Positions 1 to 6,502 are shown, numbered from the stretch's first letter. The stretch: DNA of 9,037 bases from Candidatus Omnitrophota bacterium (GCA_026387135.1 JAPLMH010000073.1:1-9037), one strand, 5' to 3'. Notes: a model not told the origin generated them from the letters alone. A program made the numbers and translations.

Positions 1-1074
1 ACTGCGGACCTCAAAGGCCTGGTCCGGCGTGGCAATTGATATGGCGTGGCCCTCATGTCCTGCGCGTCCGGTACGGCCGATCCTGTGGACATAATTTTCC
101 GCATCCTCCGGAAGATCATAATTTATCACAAGCTCTATTCCAACGACATCTATCCCGCGCGCCGCTATGTCAGTAGCGACGAGTATCCTGTATTTGCCGG
201 TTTTGAAACCTTCGAGCGCTTCTCTACGCTGCGGCAGGGACTTGTCGGAATGTATTTCGGCAGCACGCCAGCCTTTCTCCTTCAAAGCGCGCGTTATCTT
301 GGAGGCGCCGCGCTTTGTCCTTGAAAATAAGAGGACGGACCCATTGTATTGCTTCAGTATTTTGCTGAGAAGCCTGCCCTTATTCTCTTTTTTGATTATA
401 TACAATTCCTGCGTTATGCGCTCGGCCATCGTGCCCGACGGAGCCACCTCGATGTGGATGGGAAGCTTCATATGCGCGGTGGCTATCCTTACGACGTCGC
501 CCGGTATCGTGGCCGAGAAGAGCATCGTCTGCCGGTCCTTTGGGATCGACCTCAGGATCTTCTCTATCTGCGGCAGGAAACCCATATCGAGCATCCTATC
601 CGCTTCATCCAGGACGAGTATATTCGTGTCGGCCAGCATGACCGTCCTCTGCTCCATGTGGTCAACAAGCCGTCCAGGAGTAGCGACTATAACCCGCGGA
701 TTGGACCTCAAGGCCTGTAATTGATTGTGCATGGATGCTCCGCCTATAAGCACAGCGGTCTTCATGCCGAATATCGGGGTCAGTTTCTGGAATGTTTCAT
801 CCACCTGTATGGCGAGCTCTCTTGTGGGCACCAGGATAAGGGCTTTTCCCTTTCTCTGTGCGAGTCGCTGTATGATCGGTATGGCGAAAGCGAGAGTCTT
901 TCCCGTGCCGGTCTGGGCTACCCCTATAATATCGCTTCCTTCTATGCATACGGGGATGGCTTTGTGCTGAATGGGCGTGGGGATAGTGAATTTATACCTG
1001 TCGAGGGCTTCTAAGATCTTTGGCGCTATTCCCAGACTGTAGAACGAGCTGTTTTGTTGTGATGTGTGAGGCAT
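1..1074 (-). CDS. DEAD-box ATP-dependent RNA helicase, RhlE-like (3' end cut by window)
   Basis: ATP-dependent RNA helicase that remodels RNA duplexes in the cytoplasm (ribosome assembly or mRNA turnover are the usual roles). Reading the minus strand from ATG at 1074 gives 358 uninterrupted codons to the window edge. Motifs appear in order: Q motif with PTPIQ at residues 32-36, motif I AQTGTGKT at 53-60, PTRELA, TPGR, the DEAD box at 156-159, SAT at 187-189, ATDIAARGID, and motif VI HRIGRTGR at 330-337. Both RecA-like domains are therefore nearly complete; only the C-terminal tail is missing. The short N-terminus and the motif I context (VAQTGTGKTLAFA) are RhlE/CshA-like, but the subfamily cannot be fixed without the tail. 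It is transcribed divergently from the histidine kinase. No Shine-Dalgarno sequence precedes the ATG, and a -10 element lies 6 nt upstream of it, so the mRNA may be leaderless. Confidence 0.96.
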   Translation of the reverse strand, partial: MPHTSQQNSSFYSLGIAPKILEALDRYKFTIPTPIQHKAIPVCIEGSDIIGVAQTGTGKTLAFAIPIIQRLAQRKGKALILVPTRELAIQVDETFQKLTPIFGMKTAVLIGGASMHNQLQALRSNPRVIVATPGRLVDHMEQRTVMLADTNILVLDEADRMLDMGFLPQIEKILRSIPKDRQTMLFSATIPGDVVRIATAHMKLPIHIEVAPSGTMAERITQELYIIKKENKGRLLSKILKQYNGSVLLFSRTKRGASKITRALKEKGWRAAEIHSDKSLPQRREALEGFKTGKYRILVATDIAARGIDVVGIELVINYDLPEDAENYVHRIGRTGRAGHEGHAISIATPDQAFEVRS

Positions 1075-1080
1075 TTGCGC

Positions 1081-1089
1081 ATTATAGCA
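1081..1089 (-). promoter_or_regulatory. Extended -10 promoter of the helicase gene
   Basis: The minus strand reads TGCTATAAT (1089 down to 1081), a perfect TGn extended -10. No good -35 hexamer sits 16-18 nt upstream, as is tolerated for extended -10 promoters. The helicase ATG begins 6 nt after the element, so the expected transcription start falls at or next to the A of the ATG. This is inferred from sequence only. Confidence 0.6.
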
Positions 1090-1125
1090 CTTAAAACCTT
1101 CAAAAGCTATTTAAATCAGTCGCTA

Positions 1126-1154
1126 TTGACTTTAGCTCAAGGTGAGGGTATTAT
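1126..1154 (+). promoter_or_regulatory. Sigma70-type promoter of the histidine kinase operon
   Basis: TTGACT (1126-1131), a 17-nt spacer and TATTAT (1149-1154) form a near-consensus promoter. Transcription would start near 1161. That excludes a GTG at 1142, which lies inside the promoter, and favours the ATG at 1166 with a leader of about 5 nt. The promoter lies back to back with the helicase promoter. Confidence 0.6.
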
Positions 1155-1165
1155 TAGCTGACAAG

Positions 1166-2518
1166 ATGAAAAAAGAAGAGCATTTAAACCTATTATTCCA
1201 GGAGCTCAAAGAGAATCCATACAGGCAGCTGAATCTCGCCTTTACGCTGATCAGCATCATCCCTATCCTGGCGATACTATATCTTACATGCAGCAATGCG
1301 CTGGTCTTTACGGAGTCGCTCGCAAATATGAGCCGGATCTTCATACTGATCGTTGTGATAATGCTGCTCGGATACGTCTTGGGCTACAAAGTAATGCAGA
1401 ATATAATCGCCAAGACACTGACCTATGCGGCCAAGGCCAAAAGAGCCGATGAGCTGAAGTCCACCTTTGCCATGTCATTGGCGCATGATCTCAAGAGCCC
1501 GCTATCCACTATAAAGACGAATGTCTCCGGCTTAAAGGCAGGCTATATAGGAGAGCTTACAAAAGAGCAGAAGGAAGCCATATCCATATGTGATGAAGTG
1601 TCAGACAGGATGAACCACATGATAGCGGAGCTCATCTCGACTTACATGGTGGAGGCCAGGGGGGCCGGCCTCTCCACGAACCATTTTGACCTCAGGGAGA
1701 TCATTGAAGAGCAGCGCCGTGAACTCGAGGCGGCGGCGGACTTAAAGAAGATAACCGTTACCGCCGATATCTCCAAAAAACCGATCGATATAGAGGCTGA
1801 TAGAGACAAGATAGTCCGCGTGATAAATAACATACTGAACAATTCAATAAAGTACACGCCCGAAGGCGGTAAGATCGCTATAAAGGCGCAAGCGGCCGAA
1901 GGCTTTGCGCGTATGGAATTCCTTAATAATGGCACACCAATACCCGACGACAGGATCGAGAAGATATTCGACAAGTTTGAGCGCCTCGATACTTCTATAG
2001 AAGGCCATGGGCTGGGCCTTGCGATAGCCAAGGATATAGTGGAGCTCCACAAAGGAAAGGTATGGGCCGAGAGCGGCCCAAACAGGATGAATTGCTTCAC
2101 CGTTTTATTGCCTCTGGCGGCGAGACATAAGGCCGCGACCGGTGTAAATAATAATAAGTTATTGATCGTAGAAGACGACCGTAATTTTGCCGCTACGGTA
2201 ACAAAATTCTTGTCGGGGTGCGACTATAAGGTCATCAATGCCCACGACGCCAAGTCCGGCGTAAGCCTCGCGCGCTCTAAGGGCGTGGCCCTCATCATCC
2301 TCGACCTGGACCTTGGAACTCCCGGAGCCGATGGATTTTTTGTGCTCGACAGCCTGCGCAACTCTCCGGAGACTGCCAGCATACCCGTAATAGTCTCTAC
2401 TTCCAACTCAAGCGCAGATATCGAAAAGAAAGTCTTTGGCGCCGGAGCCGATGATTTTATACAAAAACCCTACGATATAAATAAGCTTTTGGCCAAGATC
2501 AAGGCTTTTTCGGTCTGA
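1166..2518 (+). CDS. Membrane-bound hybrid histidine kinase with C-terminal receiver domain
   Basis: Sensor kinase that autophosphorylates on His and can pass phosphate to its own receiver. From ATG 1166 the protein has 450 residues. Two hydrophobic segments (about 24-41 and 58-75) are joined by a short loop of about 16 residues, so there is no real periplasmic sensor domain. The H-box is LAHDLKSPL with His107. The ATPase domain shows the N-box NNILNNSIKYTP (about 221-232) and the G2 box GHGLGLAI (from 280). The receiver (about 331-450) has the acidic residues Glu336-Asp337, phospho-acceptor Asp380, Ser411 and Lys434. The reading frame also opens at GTG 1142, but that codon lies within the predicted promoter and has no ribosome binding site at a proper distance. 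The radical SAM gene starts 12 nt after the stop, so the two are probably cotranscribed. The input signal is unknown. Confidence 0.93.
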   Translation: MKKEEHLNLLFQELKENPYRQLNLAFTLISIIPILAILYLTCSNALVFTESLANMSRIFILIVVIMLLGYVLGYKVMQNIIAKTLTYAAKAKRADELKSTFAMSLAHDLKSPLSTIKTNVSGLKAGYIGELTKEQKEAISICDEVSDRMNHMIAELISTYMVEARGAGLSTNHFDLREIIEEQRRELEAAADLKKITVTADISKKPIDIEADRDKIVRVINNILNNSIKYTPEGGKIAIKAQAAEGFARMEFLNNGTPIPDDRIEKIFDKFERLDTSIEGHGLGLAIAKDIVELHKGKVWAESGPNRMNCFTVLLPLAARHKAATGVNNNKLLIVEDDRNFAATVTKFLSGCDYKVINAHDAKSGVSLARSKGVALIILDLDLGTPGADGFFVLDSLRNSPETASIPVIVSTSNSSADIEKKVFGAGADDFIQKPYDINKLLAKIKAFSV

Positions 2519-2530
2519 CGGGGTAACTAT

Positions 2531-3481
2531 ATGAAGGCTAAAGGCTATAAACCCACAGAGATCCTATTCTCCCCAACGACAAACTGCAATCTTCACTGCG
2601 CGCATTGCGATATCGAGCAGAGCCCCGAGATCCTAAATAAGAGAGACGCCATTAAGTTTCTGAAGGCATGCGCCCGCATCGGGATTAAACGTGTCAGCTT
2701 TACGGGAGGTGAACCGTTCCTGACGCTCGATTTTATGTGCGCGGTCTCAAAAGAAGCGGCGCGTCTTGGCATGCTCTTTGGACGCATAATGACCAACGGC
2801 AGTTGGTTCCGTACCGATAAGGAGCTCGTCACCGCCCTTAACCGTCTTTTTCGCGCCGGCTATGACGGCGATCTCTGCCTCAGCGTCGATGCGTTTCATC
2901 GTCAAAATCTTAAGAAGTGCGTCTCTTTTATAAAGGCCGCGGCAGCGATATGGAGGCGCAACGACATCGTTTCCATCACGGCGGTTAGAGGAGCTAAAGA
3001 AGGCCAAACCCGCAAGATCCTTAAACGGCTCGCCGCCATAAAAGGCGAGGATCTTTTTATAAAGATATCCTATATAGATCTATCGCCCGTAGGTAAAGCG
3101 GCAAGGCTGAAAAAGGCTTGGGATGGAAGATGGTTTAAGGACGATCTTTGCAAAGGGCCTGGGAATGTGTTCTTTGTGCTTCCCGATGGCACGGTAAAGC
3201 CGTGTTGCGGTTATGCCACAGACACCGACATCCTGACCATTGGCTCAATAAAAAAAGATTCTCCGGGCGAGCTTATACGCAATGCTCGGAAAAACAGATT
3301 TGTCTCATCGGTATTCAGTTCAGGGCTTCATCCCATCAGAAGACGGCTTGAGAAGAACGGCGTAAAGTTTCCGGGCAGGACAACGAACCACTGCTTCTTC
3401 TGCTATTACCTTACAAGGGCCATGCCGCGTCCCGAAGGGATACCTTTACGAAAGGATAGGATATTAAGGAAAGGAAAATAA
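2531..3481 (+). CDS. Radical SAM protein with SPASM-like C-terminal cysteines
   Basis: A 316-residue radical S-adenosylmethionine enzyme of unknown substrate. Cys19-x3-Cys23-x2-Cys26 (context TNCNLHCAHC) binds the 4Fe-4S cluster, and GGEP at 59-62 is the SAM-contacting motif. C-terminal cysteines at 207, 225, 226, 288 and 291, including a PCCGY and an HCFFC motif, look like ligands of an auxiliary Fe-S cluster. This is the arrangement seen in SPASM or twitch proteins that modify peptides or act as maturases. It follows the hybrid kinase by 12 nt with only a weak Shine-Dalgarno-like ACGGGG, which suggests an operon with coupled translation. I see no obvious precursor peptide next to it, so a peptide-modifying role is unproven. 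The stop codon TAA lies in the loop of a long inverted repeat. The C-terminus is basic (GIPLRKDRILRKGK). Confidence 0.9.
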   Translation: MKAKGYKPTEILFSPTTNCNLHCAHCDIEQSPEILNKRDAIKFLKACARIGIKRVSFTGGEPFLTLDFMCAVSKEAARLGMLFGRIMTNGSWFRTDKELVTALNRLFRAGYDGDLCLSVDAFHRQNLKKCVSFIKAAAAIWRRNDIVSITAVRGAKEGQTRKILKRLAAIKGEDLFIKISYIDLSPVGKAARLKKAWDGRWFKDDLCKGPGNVFFVLPDGTVKPCCGYATDTDILTIGSIKKDSPGELIRNARKNRFVSSVFSSGLHPIRRRLEKNGVKFPGRTTNHCFFCYYLTRAMPRPEGIPLRKDRILRKGK

Positions 3482-3496
3482 TTTTCCTTTCCTTAA
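3464..3496. repeat. Perfect 15-bp inverted repeat around the radical SAM stop codon, possible terminator
   Basis: TTAAGGAAAGGAAAA (3464-3478) and its exact complement (3482-3496) flank a 3-nt loop, TAA, which is the stop codon of the radical SAM gene. The stem is purine-rich on one side and pyrimidine-rich on the other. There is no separate U-tract beyond the hairpin, so this is not a classical intrinsic terminator. It could still stop transcription, protect the mRNA 3' end or bind a protein. Confidence 0.6.
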
Positions 3497-3547
3497 ACTA
3501 AAGTATATGGCTATAGGCTGGTGAATACCTTTAAGGAAAAGGGATAC

Positions 3548-3614
3548 AGCGAGCACTCGCTTAGATTGCTTATCGAAGTGCGAGCGTCATCAAGGGGGAA
3601 CAGCGTTCCCCCTT
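3548..3614. repeat. Cluster of dyad symmetries in the spacer between radical SAM gene and tRNA-Asp
   Basis: The spacer 3482-3662 holds no credible protein gene. It contains AGCGAG-CA-CTCGCT (3548-3561), an imperfect stem between about 3556 and 3584, and a perfect 9-bp inverted repeat AAGGGGGAA / TTCCCCCTT with a 5-nt loop (3592-3614). None is followed by a T-tract. They may be REP-like elements, parts of a folded 3' UTR or a small RNA; sequence alone does not decide. Confidence 0.4.
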
Positions 3615-3621
3615 ATGAAAC

Positions 3622-3658
3622 AAAAAATCCCACCGCTATAAAGCGTGGGAGATTTTTT
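3622..3658. terminator. Bidirectional intrinsic terminator, serving tRNA-Asp
   Basis: The stem TCCCA-C-CGCT / AGCG-TGGGA has one bulged C and an ATAA loop. Six A precede it and six T follow it on the plus strand, so it reads as hairpin plus U-tract on both strands. On the minus strand it lies only a few bases after the tRNA-Asp CCA end. It would also stop read-through from the radical SAM gene. Confidence 0.8.
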
Positions 3659-3662
3659 GTTG

Positions 3663-3740
3663 TGGCGGGGACGACGGGGGTCGAACCCGCGACCTTCAGA
3701 TCGACAATCTGACGTTCTAACCAAACTGAACTACGTCCCC
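3663..3740 (-). tRNA. tRNA-Asp (anticodon GTC), CCA encoded
   Basis: Read on the minus strand, a complete cloverleaf of 78 nt folds: acceptor GGGGACG / CGTCCCC, D-stem GTTC / GAAC, anticodon stem TCAGA / TCTGA with loop TTGTCGA (anticodon GTC), a 5-nt variable loop, and T-arm GCGGG-TTCGACC-CCCGT. The discriminator is G, as expected for Asp, and CCA is encoded. U8, A14, G15 and C48 are canonical. An intrinsic terminator follows 4 nt after the CCA, and a TATAAT element lies 20 nt upstream of the 5' end. Confidence 0.97.
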
Positions 3741-3759
3741 TTAAAGCTTTTGCAGACGG

Positions 3760-3766
3760 TATTATA
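3760..3766. promoter_or_regulatory. Overlapping divergent -10 elements for tRNA-Asp (-) and homospermidine synthase (+)
   Basis: On the minus strand 3766-3761 reads TATAAT, 20 nt before the tRNA 5' end. On the plus strand 3760-3765 reads TATTAT, 15 nt before the hss ATG. The two -10 elements share almost all their bases, so the two directions may compete for polymerase. No strong -35 is visible on either side. The plus-strand transcript would have a leader of only about 9 nt without a Shine-Dalgarno sequence. Confidence 0.5.
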
Positions 3767-3780
3767 TCCTCATCCTCCGA

Positions 3781-5229
3781 ATGTATTTTAAAGATAAAGT
3801 CCTTATAGTTGGGTACGGTTCCGTCGCAAGATGCGCGCTGCCGATACTTCTGAAGCATATCAGTATCCCCTGTAAAAATATCACCATAATCGATCTTCTC
3901 GACAAGCGCAAAGAGCTCCAGCCCTGGATCAAGAGAGGGGTCAAGTATTATCAGGAGCGGGTAACTCCCATAAATATCAACCAGCTTCTCTCAAGGCATG
4001 TATCTTCGGGTGGCATGGTGATAGACCTTGCCTGGAACATAGAGTGCATCGACATGCTTACCTGGTGCCATGATAACAAGGTCCTATACATCAATACTTC
4101 CGTCGAGGAATGGGACCCGTATGCCAATATTCACAAGAAGACGCCGTTCCAAAAATCCCTCTACTATAAGCAGATGCAGATCCGCGATATGACGTCCAGG
4201 TGGAGCAATAGTTCCGCCACGGCTATACTGGATCACGGCGCCAATCCGGGATTGATATCCCACTTCACAAAGAAGGGCCTGATAGACATAGCTTCAAAGT
4301 TGATCAGGGATAAGCTGGTGAGCAAGCAACAGGCCAAGAGGATGGAAAAGTTCATACAGGAGAAAGATTTTGCGCGCCTTTCGATGAAGATGGGAGTGAA
4401 GACCATACATGTGAGCGAACACGATACACAAGTGACGAATAAACCTAAAATGCCGGGAGAGTTTGTAAGCACCTGGAGCATCGAGGGCTTGCGCGAGGAG
4501 GGGATATCTCCTGCCGAGGTAGGCTGGGGGACTCATGAGAAAGATATATCTTTAATAGCGAACGTCCCGCCTTACGGCCCGAGGAACCAGATATTTTTAT
4601 CACAGATGGGGATGAATACATGGGTCAGGACCTGGGTACCGTCGGAAGAGATCGTTGGCATGGTGATAAGGCACGCCGAAGCCTTCAGCATATCGGACCA
4701 TTTGACCGTATGGAAGAAGGGGCTGCCTGTGTACAGGCCCACGGTACACTATGCGTATATGCCGTGTAATGAGACCATAACGAGCCTTCATGAGCTCAGA
4801 TGCAGAAACTATGAGCTGCAACCTGTGCACAGGATCATGAGCGACGAGATAACGTCTGGCGCAGATATTCTCGGCGCTCTCATAATGGGCCATAAGTACA
4901 ACTCTTGGTGGACGGGGAGCGTCCTCTCTATCGCGGAATCGAGAAAGCTCGTCCCTCACCAGAATGCCACTACCATGCAGGTCGCTATAGGAGTAGTTTC
5001 CGCCATAATGTGGATGCTGGAGAACCCCAACGAAGGCGTCTGTGAGCCGGATGATCTGCCTCACGAATATATACTCGATATAGCTAAGCCCTATTTAGGC
5101 AAGTTCGTTTCCGAACCGTCCGAATGGACCCCGCTTAAGAACTACCAGGTCTTCTTCAGGGAGAATCCGGGGGCCTACCTCGACAAGAGGAATATGTGGT
5201 CTTTCGATAATTTTTTATTCAAAGATTAA
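3781..5229 (+). CDS. hss: Homospermidine synthase
   Basis: NAD-dependent cytoplasmic enzyme that makes sym-homospermidine by transferring an aminobutyl group from one putrescine (or from spermidine) to another putrescine. The 482-residue length matches the bacterial family (about 480). The N-terminal Rossmann fold begins VLIVGYGSVAR (residues 7-17). Conserved family blocks recalled from the Blastochloris viridis enzyme follow: GANPGLIS, VSTWSIEG with Trp232 (placed by eye at the active-site tryptophan), VGWGTHEK, VYRPTVHYAYMPCNE, GHKYNSWWTGSVLSI, PHQNATTMQV, MLENPNEGVCEPDDLP and a late SEWTPL. The ATG at 3781 has no Shine-Dalgarno sequence and lies 15 nt from a -10 element. No ornithine or arginine decarboxylase gene is nearby, so putrescine must come from elsewhere. 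The response regulator follows 46 nt later from its own promoter. Confidence 0.95.
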   Translation: MYFKDKVLIVGYGSVARCALPILLKHISIPCKNITIIDLLDKRKELQPWIKRGVKYYQERVTPININQLLSRHVSSGGMVIDLAWNIECIDMLTWCHDNKVLYINTSVEEWDPYANIHKKTPFQKSLYYKQMQIRDMTSRWSNSSATAILDHGANPGLISHFTKKGLIDIASKLIRDKLVSKQQAKRMEKFIQEKDFARLSMKMGVKTIHVSEHDTQVTNKPKMPGEFVSTWSIEGLREEGISPAEVGWGTHEKDISLIANVPPYGPRNQIFLSQMGMNTWVRTWVPSEEIVGMVIRHAEAFSISDHLTVWKKGLPVYRPTVHYAYMPCNETITSLHELRCRNYELQPVHRIMSDEITSGADILGALIMGHKYNSWWTGSVLSIAESRKLVPHQNATTMQVAIGVVSAIMWMLENPNEGVCEPDDLPHEYILDIAKPYLGKFVSEPSEWTPLKNYQVFFRENPGAYLDKRNMWSFDNFLFKD

Positions 5230-5240
5230 CGGCAAAGTTA

Positions 5241-5270
5241 TGGTATAATGCCGGGTGATACCAAAAGGAG
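5241..5270 (+). promoter_or_regulatory. Extended -10 promoter and ribosome binding site of the response regulator
   Basis: TGGTATAAT (5241-5249) is a perfect extended -10, predicting a start near 5256. AAGGAG (5265-5270) lies 5 nt before the ATG at 5276. The in-frame GTG at 5255 would be at the transcription start and lie upstream of the Shine-Dalgarno sequence, so ATG 5276 is the better start. Confidence 0.65.
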
Positions 5271-5275
5271 AGTTT

Positions 5276-5668
5276 ATGAATAGGCCTGTCGTGCTTATTG
5301 TGGACGATGAAGAGGGAGCCCGTTCCACCATATTGAATTTTCTTAAGGAGCGCTTTGATTGCGAATTCGCCGAGGCCAAGGACGGCGAAGAGGCGGTGAA
5401 TTTCGTTAAATGTCATCCGTGCCATGTTATTATATTGGACATAAAGATGCCTAAAAAGAGCGGGATCACCGTAATAAAAGAAGCCAAAGAGATAATACCG
5501 GGTTTGGACATATTAGTGATGTCGGCTTGGGTGAGCGATGACGTGGCCCAAGAGGCCGTGGAGGCGGGCGCTACGGACTACTTAGTGAAGCCGGTAGACC
5601 TGAAGGTCGTGTCGATGAAGCTCTCCGACCTGCTTTTGAAGAAAGGGTATAACGCTAGTAAGATTTAG
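5276..5668 (+). CDS. Single-domain response regulator (receiver only)
   Basis: A CheY-like receiver of 130 residues with no output domain. The acidic pocket Asp10-Asp11, phospho-acceptor Asp55 (IILDIKMPKKSG), Ser83 and Lys105 (in VKPVD) are all present, so it should be phosphorylatable. It may act by protein-protein contact or as a phosphorelay intermediate. The nearest kinase, the hybrid protein ending at 2518, has its own receiver, so pairing is only a possibility. It has its own promoter and a good Shine-Dalgarno sequence. Its 3' end overlaps the convergent XRE-cupin gene by 14 bp, and a likely terminator lies about 65-100 nt downstream inside that gene. Confidence 0.93.
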   Translation: MNRPVVLIVDDEEGARSTILNFLKERFDCEFAEAKDGEEAVNFVKCHPCHVIILDIKMPKKSGITVIKEAKEIIPGLDILVMSAWVSDDVAQEAVEAGATDYLVKPVDLKVVSMKLSDLLLKKGYNASKI

Positions 5669-6248
5669 GACTCTGCACGATTATACAGCGCGCTTTTGAG
5701 TTCTGTGAGTGGTTTTCGAAATGGTGGGCGATGGAGCTCGCGAATGAAAGCGAATCTCCTTTTTTTATTAAGTGGTTCTCTCCGCCGACATAAACGTGTA
5801 TCTCTCCCTGGAGCATGATCACGAGTTTTTCAAATCTATTATTCTCTTCCTGGGGGTCCTGTTCTTCTCTCGTCGCACCGGATGGGCGGAGCACGAGCTC
5901 CATGGCGAGAAAGCGTATGGCGCGCGAGCTTAAGATCTCCGCCACGGCCTTGCCGTTGTATATGTACTCATTGTTGGCACGGTCCTTGCGGCGCATGATA
6001 GAGACCAGCTTAGAGCCTTCTTTATCGGTACCTTCGGTGAGGTCTTTAAGAGATACGCCTAATCCGGTGGATATCTGGTATAGGCTTCGAAGCCTTATGG
6101 AGTCGCGCCTACCCTTCTCTACCCTGCAAAGACTGTAGTAGGTGAGAGCGCGATCGCCGAATATGTCAACTAGCTTCTCGTGAAACTCTTTCAGCGATAG
6201 CTTTGTGACATTCTTTCGTATATTACGTATCTTTTCGTGCAGTTTCAT
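5655..6248 (-). CDS. XRE-family transcriptional regulator with C-terminal cupin domain
   Basis: DNA-binding regulator of 197 residues. The N-terminus (about 1-70, MKLHEKIRNIRKN ... LSLKEFHEKL ... YYSLCRVEKGRRDSIRLRSLYQISTGLGVSLKDL) is an XRE-type helix-turn-helix. The C-terminus (about 115-193) is a cupin barrel, with the typical LQGEIHVYVGGENHLIKKGDSLSF... pattern and a later AHHFEN. Proteins of this build usually sense a small molecule in the cupin; PuuR, the putrescine-responsive repressor, is one example. With hss one gene away, polyamine control is a reasonable but untested guess. The ATG at 6248 has AAGG 6 nt upstream and a consensus promoter. A run of seven A lies in the coding strand near 5760-5766. 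The gene converges on, and overlaps, the response regulator. Confidence 0.9.
   Translation of the reverse strand: MKLHEKIRNIRKNVTKLSLKEFHEKLVDIFGDRALTYYSLCRVEKGRRDSIRLRSLYQISTGLGVSLKDLTEGTDKEGSKLVSIMRRKDRANNEYIYNGKAVAEILSSRAIRFLAMELVLRPSGATREEQDPQEENNRFEKLVIMLQGEIHVYVGGENHLIKKGDSLSFASSIAHHFENHSQNSKARCIIVQSPKSY
5733..5766 (+). terminator. Possible intrinsic terminator of the response regulator, inside the antisense gene
   Basis: GGAG-C-TCGC pairs with GCGA-AT-CTCC across an 8-nt loop and is followed directly by seven T (5760-5766). It is oriented to stop plus-strand transcription about 100 nt after the response regulator stop, within the C-terminal coding part of the XRE-cupin gene. The internal loop weakens the stem. 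Confidence 0.4.
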
Positions 6249-6270
6249 ATAGCACCTTCTTCAAAGAGTA

Positions 6271-6299
6271 ATTATACACGATAAGCGGTGGTTTGTCAA
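6271..6299 (-). promoter_or_regulatory. Perfect consensus sigma70 promoter of the XRE-cupin gene
   Basis: On the minus strand TTGACA (6299-6294), a 17-nt spacer and TATAAT (6276-6271) match the full consensus. Transcription would start near 6264, giving a leader of about 15 nt that contains AAGG before the ATG at 6248. A full-consensus promoter on a regulator suggests it is held in check by a repressor, possibly itself. Confidence 0.8.
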
Positions 6300-6381
6300 T
6301 GCATGAACTTGTTTTTTCACTAAGAAAATTAAATGGAAAAATCAATAATACTCTACCTTTTTAATAACTAACGTACTTTCG

Positions 6382-6406
6382 TAACTTCATTATCATGAAT
6401 AAGTTA
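6382..6406. repeat. Inverted repeat in the AT-rich divergent intergenic region, possible operator
   Basis: TAACTT-C-ATT and AAT-AAGTTA form an imperfect dyad around ATCATG. It lies between the two divergent promoters (about 83 bp from the minus-strand -35 and 45 bp from the plus-strand -35) in a visibly AT-rich 262-bp spacer (6249-6510). It could be a regulator site, possibly for the neighbouring XRE-cupin protein, but AT-rich DNA gives such dyads by chance. Confidence 0.3.
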
Positions 6407-6450
6407 GAACATAAATATATAGTAAAATTGACTTTCTATTATAAAAATAC

Positions 6451-6502
6451 TTGACAAACAGCAATTATGTGTTATAATCTAAGTGTAAAGTAAAAGAGGA
6501 GG
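6451..6502 (+). promoter_or_regulatory. Strong promoter and Shine-Dalgarno sequence of the Met-rich protein gene
   Basis: TTGACA (6451-6456), a 16-nt spacer and TATAAT (6473-6478), the latter preceded by TGT as an extended -10, form a very strong promoter with a start near 6485. AGGAGG (6497-6502) lies 8 nt before the ATG at 6511. This is the best combined promoter and translation signal in the window, implying high expression. Confidence 0.85.

Noticed and set aside
167..724. Long plus-strand frames opposite the helicase
   Set aside because: They are shadows; the minus strand gives a complete set of ordered DEAD-box motifs.
3521..3712. A 63-codon plus-strand reading frame after the radical SAM gene, considered as a possible precursor peptide
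   Set aside because: It runs through the intrinsic terminator and into the tRNA-Asp gene, and its C-terminal part is the translated antisense of the tRNA. It has no Shine-Dalgarno sequence.
3663..3740. tRNA genes as integration sites for a mobile element
   Set aside because: No integrase, no repeated tRNA 3' end and no phage-like genes are visible near either tRNA.
3613..3858. Minus-strand reading frame containing GRSSVWLERQIVDLKVAGSTPV
   Set aside because: This is the well-known artefact of translating a tRNA gene; the frame spans tRNA-Asp.
4600..5064. 154-codon minus-strand frame inside hss
   Set aside because: Shadow of hss, whose conserved blocks run across the whole stretch; composition is Arg/His-rich as expected for an antisense frame.
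6428..6456. A second TTGAC motif 23 bp before the Met-rich gene's -35
   Set aside because: No -10 element stands at a workable distance from it.
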